Shown one piece after another: positions 1-8,701 of a stretch of 34,999 nucleotides of DNA. The stretch is from the NCBI GenBank assembly GCA_934437985.1, contig CAKSBI010000026.1:1-34999 (forward strand). The letters run 5' to 3'. Under the pieces are notes generated by a model. The model was given only the letters and a program-made list of their open reading frames with translations. It was not told the DNA's origin and did no database searches. The DNA comes from an uncultured Lachnospiraceae bacterium. Lineage in GTDB: Bacteria; Bacillota; Clostridia; Lachnospirales; Lachnospiraceae. The translations under genes and the position numbers were made by a program. Each line of letters opens with the position of its first letter. The first letter of the stretch is position 1.

Positions 1-544
1 ATAACTTAATTTTCTTAAGAATACTATACAATAATACTGATATGATCATGGCTGCCACACCCTGGACAATATTAGCCGGGATTCCTGCTGCAGCACCGAG
101 ACCGCCGCCAAGGAATACGCCTGCATATACAAAGTATCCGAAGACCATGATTGCTTCTGCGGCAAGTGCAGCTGATGTGGCACTGATGAAATATGGGATT
201 TTGCTGCTGTTTGAAAGAAGCTTGTATATAAAGAAAGCAGCTACAGCCATGAGCAGTTTGATCGTAAATGTTCCGGGTGCATAATACATATAACCTGAAA
301 GTACATCCGCGAGCATGGAACCGATACCTGCTGCAAGACCTCCATATACAGGGCCAAGCATCAGGCCTGAAAGAATGACTATACAGTCACCCAGATTAAT
401 GTATCCATTGGTTGGGGAAGGAATCTGGATTAGCATTGTTGCAATGCATGCAAGTGCGGCAAACATTGCAGTGATAGTTAATTTGTAAGTTACTGTTGCT
501 GATTTTAATGGTGTGTACGTGTTTGTCTTCATATTATTCTCCAT
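1..544 (-). CDS. ECF transporter S component (substrate-binding membrane subunit), 3' end off window
   Basis: The reverse strand is open from an ATG at 544 to the window edge, about 181 codons, with no stop reached. The protein begins MENNMKTNTYTPLKS and has several hydrophobic helices, with a conserved-looking YINLGDCIVILSG stretch and a glycine-rich GPVYGGLAAGIGS turn. These are typical of the vitamin/riboflavin-like ECF S components (Pfam ECF-ribofla_trS type), which bind a micronutrient and work with a shared EcfAA'T energising module. No ECF ATPase genes are visible, so it may use a module encoded elsewhere. The substrate cannot be read from the sequence. The ribosome binding site GGAGAG (reverse of 551-556) sits six bases from the ATG at 544. 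A second in-frame ATG at 532 is less well placed. Confidence 0.8.
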   Translation of the reverse strand, partial: MENNMKTNTYTPLKSATVTYKLTITAMFAALACIATMLIQIPSPTNGYINLGDCIVILSGLMLGPVYGGLAAGIGSMLADVLSGYMYYAPGTFTIKLLMAVAAFFIYKLLSNSSKIPYFISATSAALAAEAIMVFGYFVYAGVFLGGGLGAAAGIPANIVQGVAAMIISVLLYSILKKIKL

Positions 545-660
545 AATATTCTCTCCTTTTTTGTAGATTTCTTAGACAATTATAAATAAATATGATATTA
601 TAACAATGTTCATTTTGATTAATAATTATAATACCAGATTGGGTTAGAAAGGTGATTTGG

Positions 661-1221
661 ATGAAGTATGTTGGAATGAGGAAGATTAATGAGGGCAGAT
701 TCATATCAAGGTATGACCTTACATATGAGACTGTCGACCATAAGCTTAAGGTATATGAGATGATAAGCCGCCATAAGGATATGGAGACAGAAGAGGATCT
801 TAAGGATACTGATCCTGAGGCTGTTGTTCTTATCATGCATGATGAGAGTGGTGAGAAGATTCTTCTTAATAAGGAATTCAGGATGGCTGCAGGGCAATTC
901 ATATACAACTTCCCGGCAGGGCTTATTGACCCCGGCGAGAGCTTTGAACAGAGTGCAGCAAGGGAGCTTAAGGAAGAGACTGGCCTTGACATGATATCTA
1001 TTGATGATGTTATGGCCAAGAGTTACAGTGCCGTAGGATTTTCTAATGAATCCAATATATGTGTTATTGGAACTGCAGGGGGTACATTTGCCCCAAGCTC
1101 ATCAACATTTGAGGAGATAACAGCAGCGTGGTATACAAAAGAAGAGGTCAGGATATTATTAAAGAGTCCCTGCTTTGCAGCAAGGACCCAGGCGTATTGT
1201 TATATGTGGTCAAAGAATTGA
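661..1221 (+). CDS. NUDIX hydrolase (ADP-ribose pyrophosphatase-like)
   Basis: This 186-residue protein carries a full Nudix box, GLIDPGESFEQ followed by AARELKEETGL, matching Gx5Ex7REUxEExGU. The family hydrolyses nucleoside diphosphates linked to another moiety, with Mg2+ held by the REXXEE glutamates. The domain order (N-terminal strand region, then FPAGLIDPGE) resembles ADP-ribose/sugar-nucleotide pyrophosphatases, but the exact substrate is inference. I start it at ATG 661 because AAAGGTGAT (648-656) lies just before it. A GTG at 652 is in frame but is part of that Shine-Dalgarno sequence. The gene is divergent from the ECF component and convergent with the lipoprotein gene downstream. 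Confidence 0.88.
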   Translation: MKYVGMRKINEGRFISRYDLTYETVDHKLKVYEMISRHKDMETEEDLKDTDPEAVVLIMHDESGEKILLNKEFRMAAGQFIYNFPAGLIDPGESFEQSAARELKEETGLDMISIDDVMAKSYSAVGFSNESNICVIGTAGGTFAPSSSTFEEITAAWYTKEEVRILLKSPCFAARTQAYCYMWSKN

Positions 1222-1258
1222 GACCTGCCGGTAATCAAGCCATATGCCAGGCACGTAA

Positions 1259-1810
1259 TTAATTGACTTTTACTGTATCAAGATACTTGAGGAACTGTGG
1301 TTTGAGTTCCTCATATTTTTCGGTCAGGCATCCGAACTGGATCAGCCAGCAGGCATCTGTTGATGTTGTTACATATCCGATGTAAGAATAGTCCTTGTCT
1401 TTGATAGTCTTATTCCACTCAAAATATACGGCATTATCATTAACCGGGGTTGGCTCTGCTGTGATTCCTGACTTTTCCATGATTATGGAAGCATAATCAT
1501 TAATGCTGTTAATCGTAATATTATTAGAAGATAATTCTTCTTTGGTTTCCCTGATGCCGATGCATATTGCAGAGCTGCTTGAATAATAGAAGTTATAATC
1601 TTCGGTAACACTTTTTCCGAAATCAGCAGTAAGGGTAATGGAAAGGTCATCTGATGTAATCTCTTTTGGTTCGTTTTTTGCTTCATCATCCGTGGAGTTG
1701 TCTGATGATTCACCGGCTGTATTATTATCAGCCTTGTCAGAACCGCCACATGCGGTAATTGATACGGTCATTGCAAGTGCAAGCGCGCACATATATAATC
1801 TTTTTTTCAT
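1259..1810 (-). CDS. Small secreted lipoprotein, function unknown
   Basis: The 183-residue product starts MKKRLYMCALALAMTV and has a clear lipobox, SITAC followed by GGS, so it should be cleaved and lipidated at the cysteine near residue 21. After it comes a low-complexity acidic, Asn/Ser-rich linker (about 22-50), then a folded region of about 130 residues ending in FLKYLDTVKVN. The C-terminal part, with alternating strands and a final FLKYLDTVKV helix, is reminiscent of small lipoproteins that measure secretion or stress, but I do not recognise a named family. The ATG at 1810 is preceded by AGAGG (reverse of 1819-1823). It stands alone and converges on the NUDIX gene with only 37 bases between stops. 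Confidence 0.75.
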   Translation of the reverse strand: MKKRLYMCALALAMTVSITACGGSDKADNNTAGESSDNSTDDEAKNEPKEITSDDLSITLTADFGKSVTEDYNFYYSSSSAICIGIRETKEELSSNNITINSINDYASIIMEKSGITAEPTPVNDNAVYFEWNKTIKDKDYSYIGYVTTSTDACWLIQFGCLTEKYEELKPQFLKYLDTVKVN

Positions 1811-1929
1811 ATTGATTAACCTCTGATTTTCTTAGAATTTAATTACTGTATAATATTATATTATATGGATTATTAATGTCAAGGTTAGAAAAGTGTCAGA
1901 ATAGTATTTGGTAACAGACCGGCAATACA

Positions 1930-1943
1930 TGCATAAATATGCA
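1930..1943. promoter_or_regulatory. Candidate ArgR box (perfect palindrome)
   Basis: TGCATAAATATGCA is a perfect 14-base palindrome and fits the ARG-box pattern TGNATWWWWATNCA at every position. It lies about 100 bases upstream of the argJ promoter. A weaker copy, TGAATAATATGCA (2024-2036), is one base short in the spacer and sits just upstream of the -35. ArgR hexamers bind pairs of such boxes, so the two could act together. ArgR control is inference; no argR gene is in the window. Confidence 0.45.
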
Positions 1944-2044
1944 CACTATACATTGTTGATGCATAAAATATAAGCGTTTTATAATGAATTATGAATATAT
2001 TTGATAAAACATCTAAATTATTGTGAATAATATGCAATGAATAC

Positions 2045-2073
2045 TTGCATATTTTCGATAACAGGAGTATAAT
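2045..2073 (+). promoter_or_regulatory. Promoter of the argJBD operon
   Basis: TTGCAT (2045-2050) and a perfect TATAAT (2068-2073) are separated by 17 bases. Transcription would start near 2080 and give a leader of about 70 bases before argJ. The rest of the AT-rich 1811-2149 gap contains the ArgR-like sites and no gene. Confidence 0.55.
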
Positions 2074-2149
2074 TCGTACATTATAACTGTTAATTAACAT
2101 TAATGTAACCAGCATTAGGGTGAAGATTATTATTAAGAGGTGAAATGAG

Positions 2150-3373
2150 ATGAATATAATTGAAGGTGGCGTAACTGCCGCAAAGGGCTATAAGGCTTCA
2201 GGCGTCGAGGCTGGTATTAAGTATCAGAACCGTAAGGATATGGCTCTGGTATATTCTGAGTATCCGGCACAGGTCGCAGGCACATTTACCAGGAATGTTG
2301 TAAAGGCATCCCCTGTTACATGGGACATGAAGTTGGTTAAATCAGATAAGCCGGTAAGGGCAGTTGTCCTTAACAGTGGGATTGCCAATGCATGTACCGG
2401 TAAGACCGGGGATGAATATAATATGTGGATGGCAGGTGAGATGGCTGCTGCACTTGGTGTTACACATGATGAAGTGTGTACGGCTTCGACCGGGGTCATC
2501 GGGATGCAGCTTAGGAAGGAACCTATTGCGGCCGGATGTAAGAAGCTTGCTGATTCAATGCAGGCTTCAACCGCAGCCGGAACACTCGCGGCAGAAGCAA
2601 TTATGACAACGGATACAGTATCAAAGCAGGCTGCAGCAAGCTTTGATATTGACGGAATTACGGTTACTGTCGGAGGAATGTCAAAGGGTTCGGGAATGAT
2701 CCATCCTGATATGGCTACAATGCTTTGTGTAATAACAACAGATGCCGTAATATCAAAGGGGCTTCTTCAGAAAGCATTATCTGAGGTTGTCCGTAATTCA
2801 TTTAATATGATATCAGTTGACAGGGATACTTCAACTAATGATACTGCGCTGCTTCTTGCTAATGGTGCAGCCGGTAATAAGGAGATATGTGAGGGAACAC
2901 CGGAATATGATAGCTTTGTTAAGGCTCTTAAGCATGTAGCGGTAACACTCGCCAGGATGATGGCTTCAGATGGTGAGGGTGCTACGAAGCTTCTTGAGGT
3001 TACTGTTGTCAATGCGGCTGATGAAGATGGTGCGCGTGTCCTTGCAAAGTCTGTCATTACTTCTAATCTTGTTAAGACTGCTGTATACGGAAGCGATGCC
3101 AACTGGGGCAGGATAATGTGCGCCCTGGGATATTCCGGAAAAGAATTCAACCCGGATATTGTTGATATAAGTATTAACAGTGTATCCGGAAGTCTTCAGC
3201 TTGTTGAGAATGGAATGGCTGCCGATTACAGTGAAGATATTGCAACTAAGATACTGTCTGATAAGGAAGTTTCAGTAATCTGTGACATGAAGTCAGGGGA
3301 TGCCCGGGCTGTTGCATGGGGTTGTGATCTTACATATGATTATGTTAAGATCAATGGAGACTACAGATCATAG
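2150..3373 (+). CDS. argJ: Bifunctional glutamate N-acetyltransferase / ornithine acetyltransferase
   Basis: ArgJ transfers the acetyl group from N-acetylornithine to glutamate, recycling acetate in arginine synthesis; bifunctional forms can also use acetyl-CoA. The 407-residue length is standard. The family's self-cleavage site is clear: [11 protein letters not shown] then T190-MLCV, where the threonine becomes the N-terminal nucleophile of the beta chain. Other conserved stretches are [26 protein letters not shown] and [10 protein letters not shown]. The ATG at 2150 follows AAGAGGTG (2135-2142) at the right distance. It is the first gene of argJ-argB-argD. argC, normally near argJ in Clostridia, is not present here. 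Whether the enzyme is mono- or bifunctional cannot be decided from the sequence. Confidence 0.96.
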   Translation: MNIIEGGVTAAKGYKASGVEAGIKYQNRKDMALVYSEYPAQVAGTFTRNVVKASPVTWDMKLVKSDKPVRAVVLNSGIANACTGKTGDEYNMWMAGEMAAALGVTHDEVCTASTGVIGMQLRKEPIAAGCKKLADSMQASTAAGTLAAEAIMTTDTVSKQAAASFDIDGITVTVGGMSKGSGMIHPDMATMLCVITTDAVISKGLLQKALSEVVRNSFNMISVDRDTSTNDTALLLANGAAGNKEICEGTPEYDSFVKALKHVAVTLARMMASDGEGATKLLEVTVVNAADEDGARVLAKSVITSNLVKTAVYGSDANWGRIMCALGYSGKEFNPDIVDISINSVSGSLQLVENGMAADYSEDIATKILSDKEVSVICDMKSGDARAVAWGCDLTYDYVKINGDYRS

Positions 3374-3402
3374 ATGATTTGAATAAAAGGGGAATATATA
3401 CA

Positions 3403-4314
3403 ATGGATATTAAAAGTAATGAGACAATGGATGAGATGTTTATGAAAGCAGAGACTCTTATTGAGGCGTTACCTTATATAAGAGATTTTAATAATAAGGT
3501 TGTTGTTGTAAAGTATGGCGGAAGTGCAATGCTTGATAAGAAGCTTGAAGAGAGTATGATGAAGGATGTTGCACTTCTTAAGCTTATCGGTATGCAGCCG
3601 GTCATTGTGCATGGCGGTGGTAAGGAGATCAGCAAATGGGTTCAGCTCTCAGGCAAGGAAGCAAAGTTTGTTGAAGGCTTCCGTGTGACTGACGGAGAGA
3701 CTATGGAGATTGCCGAGATGGTTCTTAATAAGGTTAATAAGCATCTTGTTGCAATGATCGAAGGCCTTGGTGTAAAAGCAGCGGGAATCAGTGGAAAAGA
3801 TGGGGCGACGATAAAGGTTGACAAGAAGATTGTAAATGGTCAGGATATCGGGTATGTGGGTCAGGTAAAGTCGGTTGATACCGAGCTTATCGAGACGCTT
3901 CTTGTTAATGACTTTGTACCGGTAATTGCGCCTATCGGACTTGGTGATGATTATAATACATACAATATTAATGCCGATGATGCAGCCTGTGCCATTGCTG
4001 AGGCGCTTGGTGCTGAAAAGCTTGCATTTATGACTGATATTGAGGGAGTATGCACGGATCCTGCAGATAAAAGCACACTTATTTCAGCACTTACACTTAA
4101 AGAGGCATATCAGATGATAGAGGATGGTTATATCGGAGGCGGTATGCTTCCAAAGCTTCGTAATTGTATTGAGGCTGTTGAAAATGGGGTAAGCAGGGTA
4201 CATATCCTTGACGGACGTAAAGAGCACTGCCTGCTTTTGGAGTTCTTCACAAAAAAGGGTATCGGAACTGCCATCATTGATGATAACGAAGCACTATATT
4301 CACACGAGAAATAG
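3403..4314 (+). CDS. argB: Acetylglutamate kinase
   Basis: ArgB phosphorylates N-acetylglutamate with ATP, the second step of the acetylated arginine route. The 303-residue protein shows the amino-acid-kinase glycine loops KYGGSAM and VHGGGKEIS, a [17 protein letters not shown] segment for substrate and nucleotide binding, and [14 protein letters not shown] near the C-terminus. It begins 30 bases after argJ. I choose ATG 3403, with AAAAGGGGA (3385-3393) as ribosome binding site; a TTG at 3379 is in frame but precedes that site. The N-terminal helix ([22 protein letters not shown]) is of the kind found in arginine-inhibitable hexameric enzymes, so feedback inhibition is plausible. Confidence 0.96.
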   Translation: MDIKSNETMDEMFMKAETLIEALPYIRDFNNKVVVVKYGGSAMLDKKLEESMMKDVALLKLIGMQPVIVHGGGKEISKWVQLSGKEAKFVEGFRVTDGETMEIAEMVLNKVNKHLVAMIEGLGVKAAGISGKDGATIKVDKKIVNGQDIGYVGQVKSVDTELIETLLVNDFVPVIAPIGLGDDYNTYNINADDAACAIAEALGAEKLAFMTDIEGVCTDPADKSTLISALTLKEAYQMIEDGYIGGGMLPKLRNCIEAVENGVSRVHILDGRKEHCLLLEFFTKKGIGTAIIDDNEALYSHEK

Positions 4315-4328
4315 GAGGTATTATAGTT

Positions 4329-5504
4329 ATGGATGAGCTTATAGAAAGGGGAGAGGCCTGTCTTCTCCATACATATAACCGTTTCCCGGTTGTATTTGAC
4401 AGGGGTGAAGGCGTTAAGCTGTATGATACGGATGGAAAAGAGTATCTTGATTTCTTTTCGGGGATTGCTGTAATGGCACTGGGTTACACGCATCCTGAAT
4501 ATACTAAGAGACTGCATGGGCAGCTGGATAAGTTGACACATATTTCTAATTATTTTTATAATGTTCCTGCCATAGAGGCTGCTGAAAAGTTCACAAAGGC
4601 TTCAGGAATGGATAAAGTATTTTTTACTAATAGCGGTGCGGAGGCAATTGAAGGCGCCCTTAAGATGGCGAGGAGATATTCGTATGACCATTATGGAGAA
4701 GGTCGTACGGATGTAATCGCAGTCAACCATTCATTCCACGGAAGGACGATGGGTGCTGTATCCGTCACCGGAACGGAAGCCTACCGTACGCCTTTTGGAA
4801 CAATGGTTGATGGGGTATCATTTGCTGAATTTAACGATATAGACAGTGTAAAGGCACTTGTTACCGATAAGACCTGTGCAATTATCATGGAGACTGTCCA
4901 GGGTGAGGGCGGAATACATGTTGCCAATGCCGGCTTTATTAAGGCGGTCAGGGCATTATGTGATGAAAAGGATATAGTTATGATCCTTGACGAGGTACAG
5001 TGTGGAATGGGAAGAACAGGTAAGATGTTTGCATACCAGCATTATGGGATACTTCCTGATATTATGACATCTGCTAAGGGAATTGGTAATGGTATGCCGG
5101 TTGGTGCATTTGCATGCCGGGAAAAGTTTGCTGCCCTGGTAGCAGGTGACCATGGCTCTACTTATGGTGGTAACCCAATGGTTACTGCTGCCGTCAATGC
5201 TGTATTTGATATATTTGAACAGGAAAATATACTTGATAATGTCAATGAAGTGGGCGGCTACCTTTACGGTAAGCTTGAAGAGCTTGCTGCTGCTAATGAT
5301 AAGATTGCAGCCCATCGTGGAATGGGGCTCATACAGGGACTGGAATTTGATTGTGAAGTAAAGGGCTTCGTTGGTGCTGCCCTTGAAAAAGGTCTTGTCC
5401 TTATATCAGCAGGCAGTAATGTTATTCGTTTTCTTCCGGCGTTTATCATTACAAAGGATGATGTTGATAAGATGGTCAGAATTCTTAGTGAGGTTATTGC
5501 GTAA
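4329..5504 (+). CDS. argD: Acetylornithine aminotransferase
   Basis: ArgD is a PLP-dependent class III aminotransferase that converts N-acetylglutamate semialdehyde to N-acetylornithine. The 391-residue product has FTNSGAEAIEGALKMAR (phosphate and cofactor binding), NHSFHGRTMGAVSVTG, ILDEVQCGMGRTGKMFA (Asp that contacts the PLP ring nitrogen) and TSAK250-GIGNGMPVG with the Schiff-base lysine. GSTYGGNPM follows. The ribosome binding site AGGAGGT overlaps the argB stop codon, so the two genes are co-translated from one message. Succinyldiaminopimelate or GABA activity as a side reaction cannot be excluded. Confidence 0.95.
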   Translation: MDELIERGEACLLHTYNRFPVVFDRGEGVKLYDTDGKEYLDFFSGIAVMALGYTHPEYTKRLHGQLDKLTHISNYFYNVPAIEAAEKFTKASGMDKVFFTNSGAEAIEGALKMARRYSYDHYGEGRTDVIAVNHSFHGRTMGAVSVTGTEAYRTPFGTMVDGVSFAEFNDIDSVKALVTDKTCAIIMETVQGEGGIHVANAGFIKAVRALCDEKDIVMILDEVQCGMGRTGKMFAYQHYGILPDIMTSAKGIGNGMPVGAFACREKFAALVAGDHGSTYGGNPMVTAAVNAVFDIFEQENILDNVNEVGGYLYGKLEELAAANDKIAAHRGMGLIQGLEFDCEVKGFVGAALEKGLVLISAGSNVIRFLPAFIITKDDVDKMVRILSEVIA

Positions 5505-6482
5505 ATGAAGATTGTGGAGATTAAAGTTGACGTAAGAAGCATTATGGAAAAATGCGGAATTGATTATCCGCTTGATTTTGATGAAGCATATAATGAAGAG
5601 TTCGGGATGATGCGCCTGCGTGGATATATCCATGACGAGGATAATGCAAGACCTGCGGTGATAGTGTGTCCGGGTGGCGGTTATGTATATATCACCCCAC
5701 ATGAGGGTGACCAGTCTGCCATGTCGTTCTATGGCAGGGGCTACAATGCTTTTGTATGTGTATATCCCACAAGAAGGGCGGCAGTATATCCTGCGCCGCA
5801 GTTTGCAGCATTTTGTTCAATTCTTATGATACGTACATATGCTGACCGGTTTAATACAATACCTGATAAGATTGCTGCTGCTGGTTTTTCGGCAGGTGCG
5901 CATGTTGCGGCATCAACAGGTACGTTATATGATGACAGCCTGATATGTGATATTTTTAACAATGGTGCGGTATTGGAGCCTGAGGGACTTGACGGGAAGC
6001 TTGAGTTTAAAAATGTAACGGCGGGGCAGTTAAGACCTGATGCAATGCTGTTATTTTATCCGTGTATTGGTGCTGACCTGCCGGGTTATACAGATTCAGG
6101 TAATACACATGCAATGCTTAGATGTGACAAGCTTGTTACTGCTGATACACCTCCGGCATTCATACTGACAAGCTTTGGGGATAAGTTTGTATCATGTAAC
6201 CAGTCCCTTAATATGGCAAGGGCAATGTCAGATAATGATGTGCCGTTTGAGCTTCACTGCTTTGAGGCAGGAGACCATGGTGCGCTTAATGCGGATAATC
6301 TTGCCAGTAGTGATGTTACCAACAGAAGCACCGGACTGTCATCATGGTTTGAATTATGCATGGGCTGGCTTAAGGACAGGTTTGATGACAGTGTGGGCTT
6401 TGGCTGTAATGTTGATACCCAGGGCAGGATAAAGGATGATTACTTTAAGATAAAGCTGTGTGGATATCCTGATGGAGAGTGA
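5505..6482 (+). CDS. Alpha/beta hydrolase (esterase, BD-FAE/acetyl-xylan-esterase-like)
   Basis: The 325-residue protein has an oxyanion-hole motif CPGGGYVYITPHEGD, a nucleophile elbow GFS129AGAH, a likely acid at D226 (SFGDKFV) and catalytic H258 in AGDHG. That is a complete Ser-Asp-His triad in an esterase/lipase fold. No signal peptide is present, so it acts in the cytoplasm, probably on short acyl or acetyl esters. Its ATG follows the argD TAA without a gap (TAA then ATG), so it is very likely co-translated with the arginine genes. There is no ornithine-pathway enzyme of this fold that I know of, so the link may be transcriptional only. The residues after about 290 have no obvious motif. 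Confidence 0.82.
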   Translation: MKIVEIKVDVRSIMEKCGIDYPLDFDEAYNEEFGMMRLRGYIHDEDNARPAVIVCPGGGYVYITPHEGDQSAMSFYGRGYNAFVCVYPTRRAAVYPAPQFAAFCSILMIRTYADRFNTIPDKIAAAGFSAGAHVAASTGTLYDDSLICDIFNNGAVLEPEGLDGKLEFKNVTAGQLRPDAMLLFYPCIGADLPGYTDSGNTHAMLRCDKLVTADTPPAFILTSFGDKFVSCNQSLNMARAMSDNDVPFELHCFEAGDHGALNADNLASSDVTNRSTGLSSWFELCMGWLKDRFDDSVGFGCNVDTQGRIKDDYFKIKLCGYPDGE

Positions 6483-6637
6483 CAGCCTGTATGAAAACAG
6501 TTTATATGGAATTAGCTGACTGATAATGGTTAAATTACTGAATAAAGTTACAACGGATGGTTATAATTATATTAGATTTTTCAGTTATATGAATGTGTTG
6601 TACATTAACAGGATTGATTATAACAGGTGGTGGCTTT

Positions 6638-7075
6638 ATGATTTGGGGATTTATTTTAGCTATGATATCGGGAACACTTATGAGTGTTCAGGGTGTATTT
6701 AATGCAGAAGTGACGAAGCAGACCTCGGTGTGGGTATCTGCTTCGTTTGTTCAGTTTACGGCACTTATTGTGTGTCTTGCAGCCTGGTTTTTCACAGGCA
6801 GGGAAGGAAGCTTTGGGGGAATTATTTCCGTGAATCCAAAGTATATGCTTCTTGGTGGCGCAATGGGTGCATTTATCACATTTACTGTTATTCAGTCGAT
6901 GAATCAGTTAGGTCCTGCCAAGGCGACGATATTTATTGTTACCCTGCAGCTTGTTGTGTCTTATGTTATTGAATTGTTTGGCCTGTTTGGCGTCGATAAA
7001 GTGGACTTTGAGTGGAAAAAGCTATTGGGTCTTGCAGCAATAGTTGCAGGTATCATAGTATTTAGATGGGATTAG
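6638..7075 (+). CDS. YdcZ/DUF606-type DMT-superfamily small membrane transporter
   Basis: This 145-residue protein is almost entirely hydrophobic, with four to five membrane helices. It begins MIWGFILAMISGTLMSVQGVFNAE, a signature start of the DUF606 (YdcZ) family, half-length relatives of the EamA drug/metabolite transporters. GAMGAFITFTVIQSMNQLGPAKAT matches the second half. Such single-unit proteins probably work as dimers; no substrate can be assigned. The start at 6638 is supported by AGGTGG (6625-6630); an in-frame ATG at 6593 has no ribosome binding site. It stands alone between the arginine operon and comEA. Confidence 0.82.
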   Translation: MIWGFILAMISGTLMSVQGVFNAEVTKQTSVWVSASFVQFTALIVCLAAWFFTGREGSFGGIISVNPKYMLLGGAMGAFITFTVIQSMNQLGPAKATIFIVTLQLVVSYVIELFGLFGVDKVDFEWKKLLGLAAIVAGIIVFRWD

Positions 7076-7163
7076 TATGTTATATGGCGTGCAGGCAATA
7101 TGCCATAGTGGTGTGCTGCTAAATTTTGTTGTTAAAATTTAATGATTATTTTCAAAAAAATAG

Positions 7164-7192
7164 TTGTAAGAATTAATTAAATTAGGTAATAT
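7164..7192 (+). promoter_or_regulatory. Candidate promoter of the comEA operon
   Basis: TTGTAA (7164-7169) and TAATAT (7187-7192) are 17 bases apart, about 50 bases upstream of comEA. An imperfect hairpin (TATGGC...GCCATA, about 7084-7107) just downstream of the YdcZ gene may mark the end of the previous transcript but lacks a T tract. Confidence 0.4.
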
Positions 7193-7242
7193 ATATTTTA
7201 TATCCCGCATTCTGTTCCAAATATATCCGGAGGAGAGTGCAT

Positions 7243-7968
7243 ATGAAGAACAGGTATAGCTTTGAAGAGAAGAAAAAGTATATTGGAATAGCAGCGGCAT
7301 GCATACTGACAATTATTGCAGGTGTTATATATATAAGTAACAGAGGTGATATTTCAGGTGGTGAATCTGCTGTATATTCAGAGGTTGTGCCGACACAGGG
7401 TACATATAATGATGATGCGGAACATGTAAGCAGCAGTGAAGGCAGCATTGTGCCTGACAGTGACGATATGGGTGACATGGGGCATGGTAGTATCTGTGTC
7501 CATGTCTGTGGTGCAGTTAAGGATCCCGGCGTTTATGAGCTTGGTGTGGATTCCCGTATTGCAGATGCAGTCCGGGCGGCTGGTGGATTTACAGATAAGG
7601 CATCGAAGAATTATCTTAATCTCGCTGCAATTGTTACGGATGGACAGAAGATTACTGTCCCAACTAAGGCTGAGATCAGAAATGGTGGCACGGATGGCAA
7701 TAACAGCCTGACCGGTAATGCAGCAGATAACGGCATGGTTGACAGTACGGGTAATGCACCGGATAATAAGGGTACGGCTGTGAATATTAATACTGCCGGC
7801 ATCGAAGAGCTTATGACTATTCCGGGAGTAGGGGAGTCAAAGGCAGAGAGTATAATAGAATACAGACAGAAGAACGGCAATTTTAAATGTAAAGAAGATA
7901 TTATGAATATTACCGGTATTAAGGAGGGTGTATTTTCAAAGATATCGGATTATATTGTTGCTGATTAG
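7243..7968 (+). CDS. comEA: ComEA competence DNA-binding protein
   Basis: ComEA is the membrane-anchored receptor that holds incoming double-stranded DNA for ComEC. The 241-residue protein has an N-terminal membrane helix (about 13-31), a disordered Ser/Asp-rich spacer, an SLBB domain (about 85-145: VHVCGAVKDPGVYELGVDSRIADAV...AAGG), another flexible Gly/Asn linker, and a C-terminal pair of helix-hairpin-helix motifs (NINTAGIEELMTIPGVGESKAESII, then the ITGIKEG turn). This order is standard for Firmicutes. The ATG at 7243 follows GGAGGAGA (7229-7236). It is first in a run comEA, response regulator, kinase, GerMN lipoprotein, comEC. Confidence 0.93.
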   Translation: MKNRYSFEEKKKYIGIAAACILTIIAGVIYISNRGDISGGESAVYSEVVPTQGTYNDDAEHVSSSEGSIVPDSDDMGDMGHGSICVHVCGAVKDPGVYELGVDSRIADAVRAAGGFTDKASKNYLNLAAIVTDGQKITVPTKAEIRNGGTDGNNSLTGNAADNGMVDSTGNAPDNKGTAVNINTAGIEELMTIPGVGESKAESIIEYRQKNGNFKCKEDIMNITGIKEGVFSKISDYIVAD

Positions 7969-8005
7969 AATTATTATAATGAATTATTGAAGGCAGGGTT
8001 TTGAT

Positions 8006-8701
8006 ATGGCAAAGAGAATTCTTGTTGTTGATGACGAAAAGTTAATTGTTAAGGGTATCCGTTTCAGCCTTGAACAGGAGGGAATGGAAGTCGATTGTGC
8101 ATACGATGGTGAGGAAGCGCTTGAGGCGGTTAAGAATAATGAGTATGATGTTGTCCTGCTTGATGTAATGCTTCCGAAGCTGAATGGGTTTGAAGTGTGT
8201 CAGAGTGTCAGGGAATTTTCAGATGTGCCGATCATTATGCTTACAGCCAAGGGCGATGATATGGATAAGATACTTGGTCTGGAATATGGTGCAGATGATT
8301 ATATTACCAAGCCTTTTAATATACTTGAAGTCAAAGCAAGGATAAAAGCGATTATGAGACGGAGCCGTGATAAGGGTATAGTAAAGGAGTCCGGCAAGTT
8401 TGTCAGGTTTGGTGATCTTAAGGTGGATTATGATGGCAGAAGGGTATTTGTAGGAGATGTGGAACAGAATCTTACTGCGAAGGAGTTTGACCTTCTGGAG
8501 CTCCTTACGAACAATCAGGGCAAGGTATATAGCCGCGAGAGCCTTCTTAATACTGTATGGGGATATGATTATCTTGGGGATGTAAGGACTGTTGATGTTC
8601 ATGTCAGACGTCTTCGTGAGAAGATAGAGACAGAACCGAGCAATCCAAAATACATACATACAAAATGGGGTGTTGGCTATTACTTCAAGGTTCAGGGATA
8701 G
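8006..8701 (+). CDS. OmpR/PhoB-family response regulator
   Basis: The 231-residue protein has an N-terminal receiver domain with acidic pocket DD (9-10), phospho-acceptor D53 in LLDVMLP, T in MLTAK and K in TKPFN, then a C-terminal winged helix (about 130-229: LTAKEFDLLELL, YSRESLLNTVWGYDYLGDVRTVDVHVRRLREKIE). It should bind direct repeats as a dimer once phosphorylated by the kinase encoded next, whose frame overlaps its 3' end. The closest known relatives are PhoP, WalR and VicR-type envelope or phosphate regulators; which one is not decidable. A candidate ribosome binding site AAGGCAGGG lies about seven bases before the ATG. Confidence 0.93.
   Translation: MAKRILVVDDEKLIVKGIRFSLEQEGMEVDCAYDGEEALEAVKNNEYDVVLLDVMLPKLNGFEVCQSVREFSDVPIIMLTAKGDDMDKILGLEYGADDYITKPFNILEVKARIKAIMRRSRDKGIVKESGKFVRFGDLKVDYDGRRVFVGDVEQNLTAKEFDLLELLTNNQGKVYSRESLLNTVWGYDYLGDVRTVDVHVRRLREKIETEPSNPKYIHTKWGVGYYFKVQG

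Noticed and set aside
42..284. Forward-strand open frame over the left edge
   Set aside because: It is antisense to the ECF S-component gene, which has membrane helices, family motifs and a ribosome binding site.
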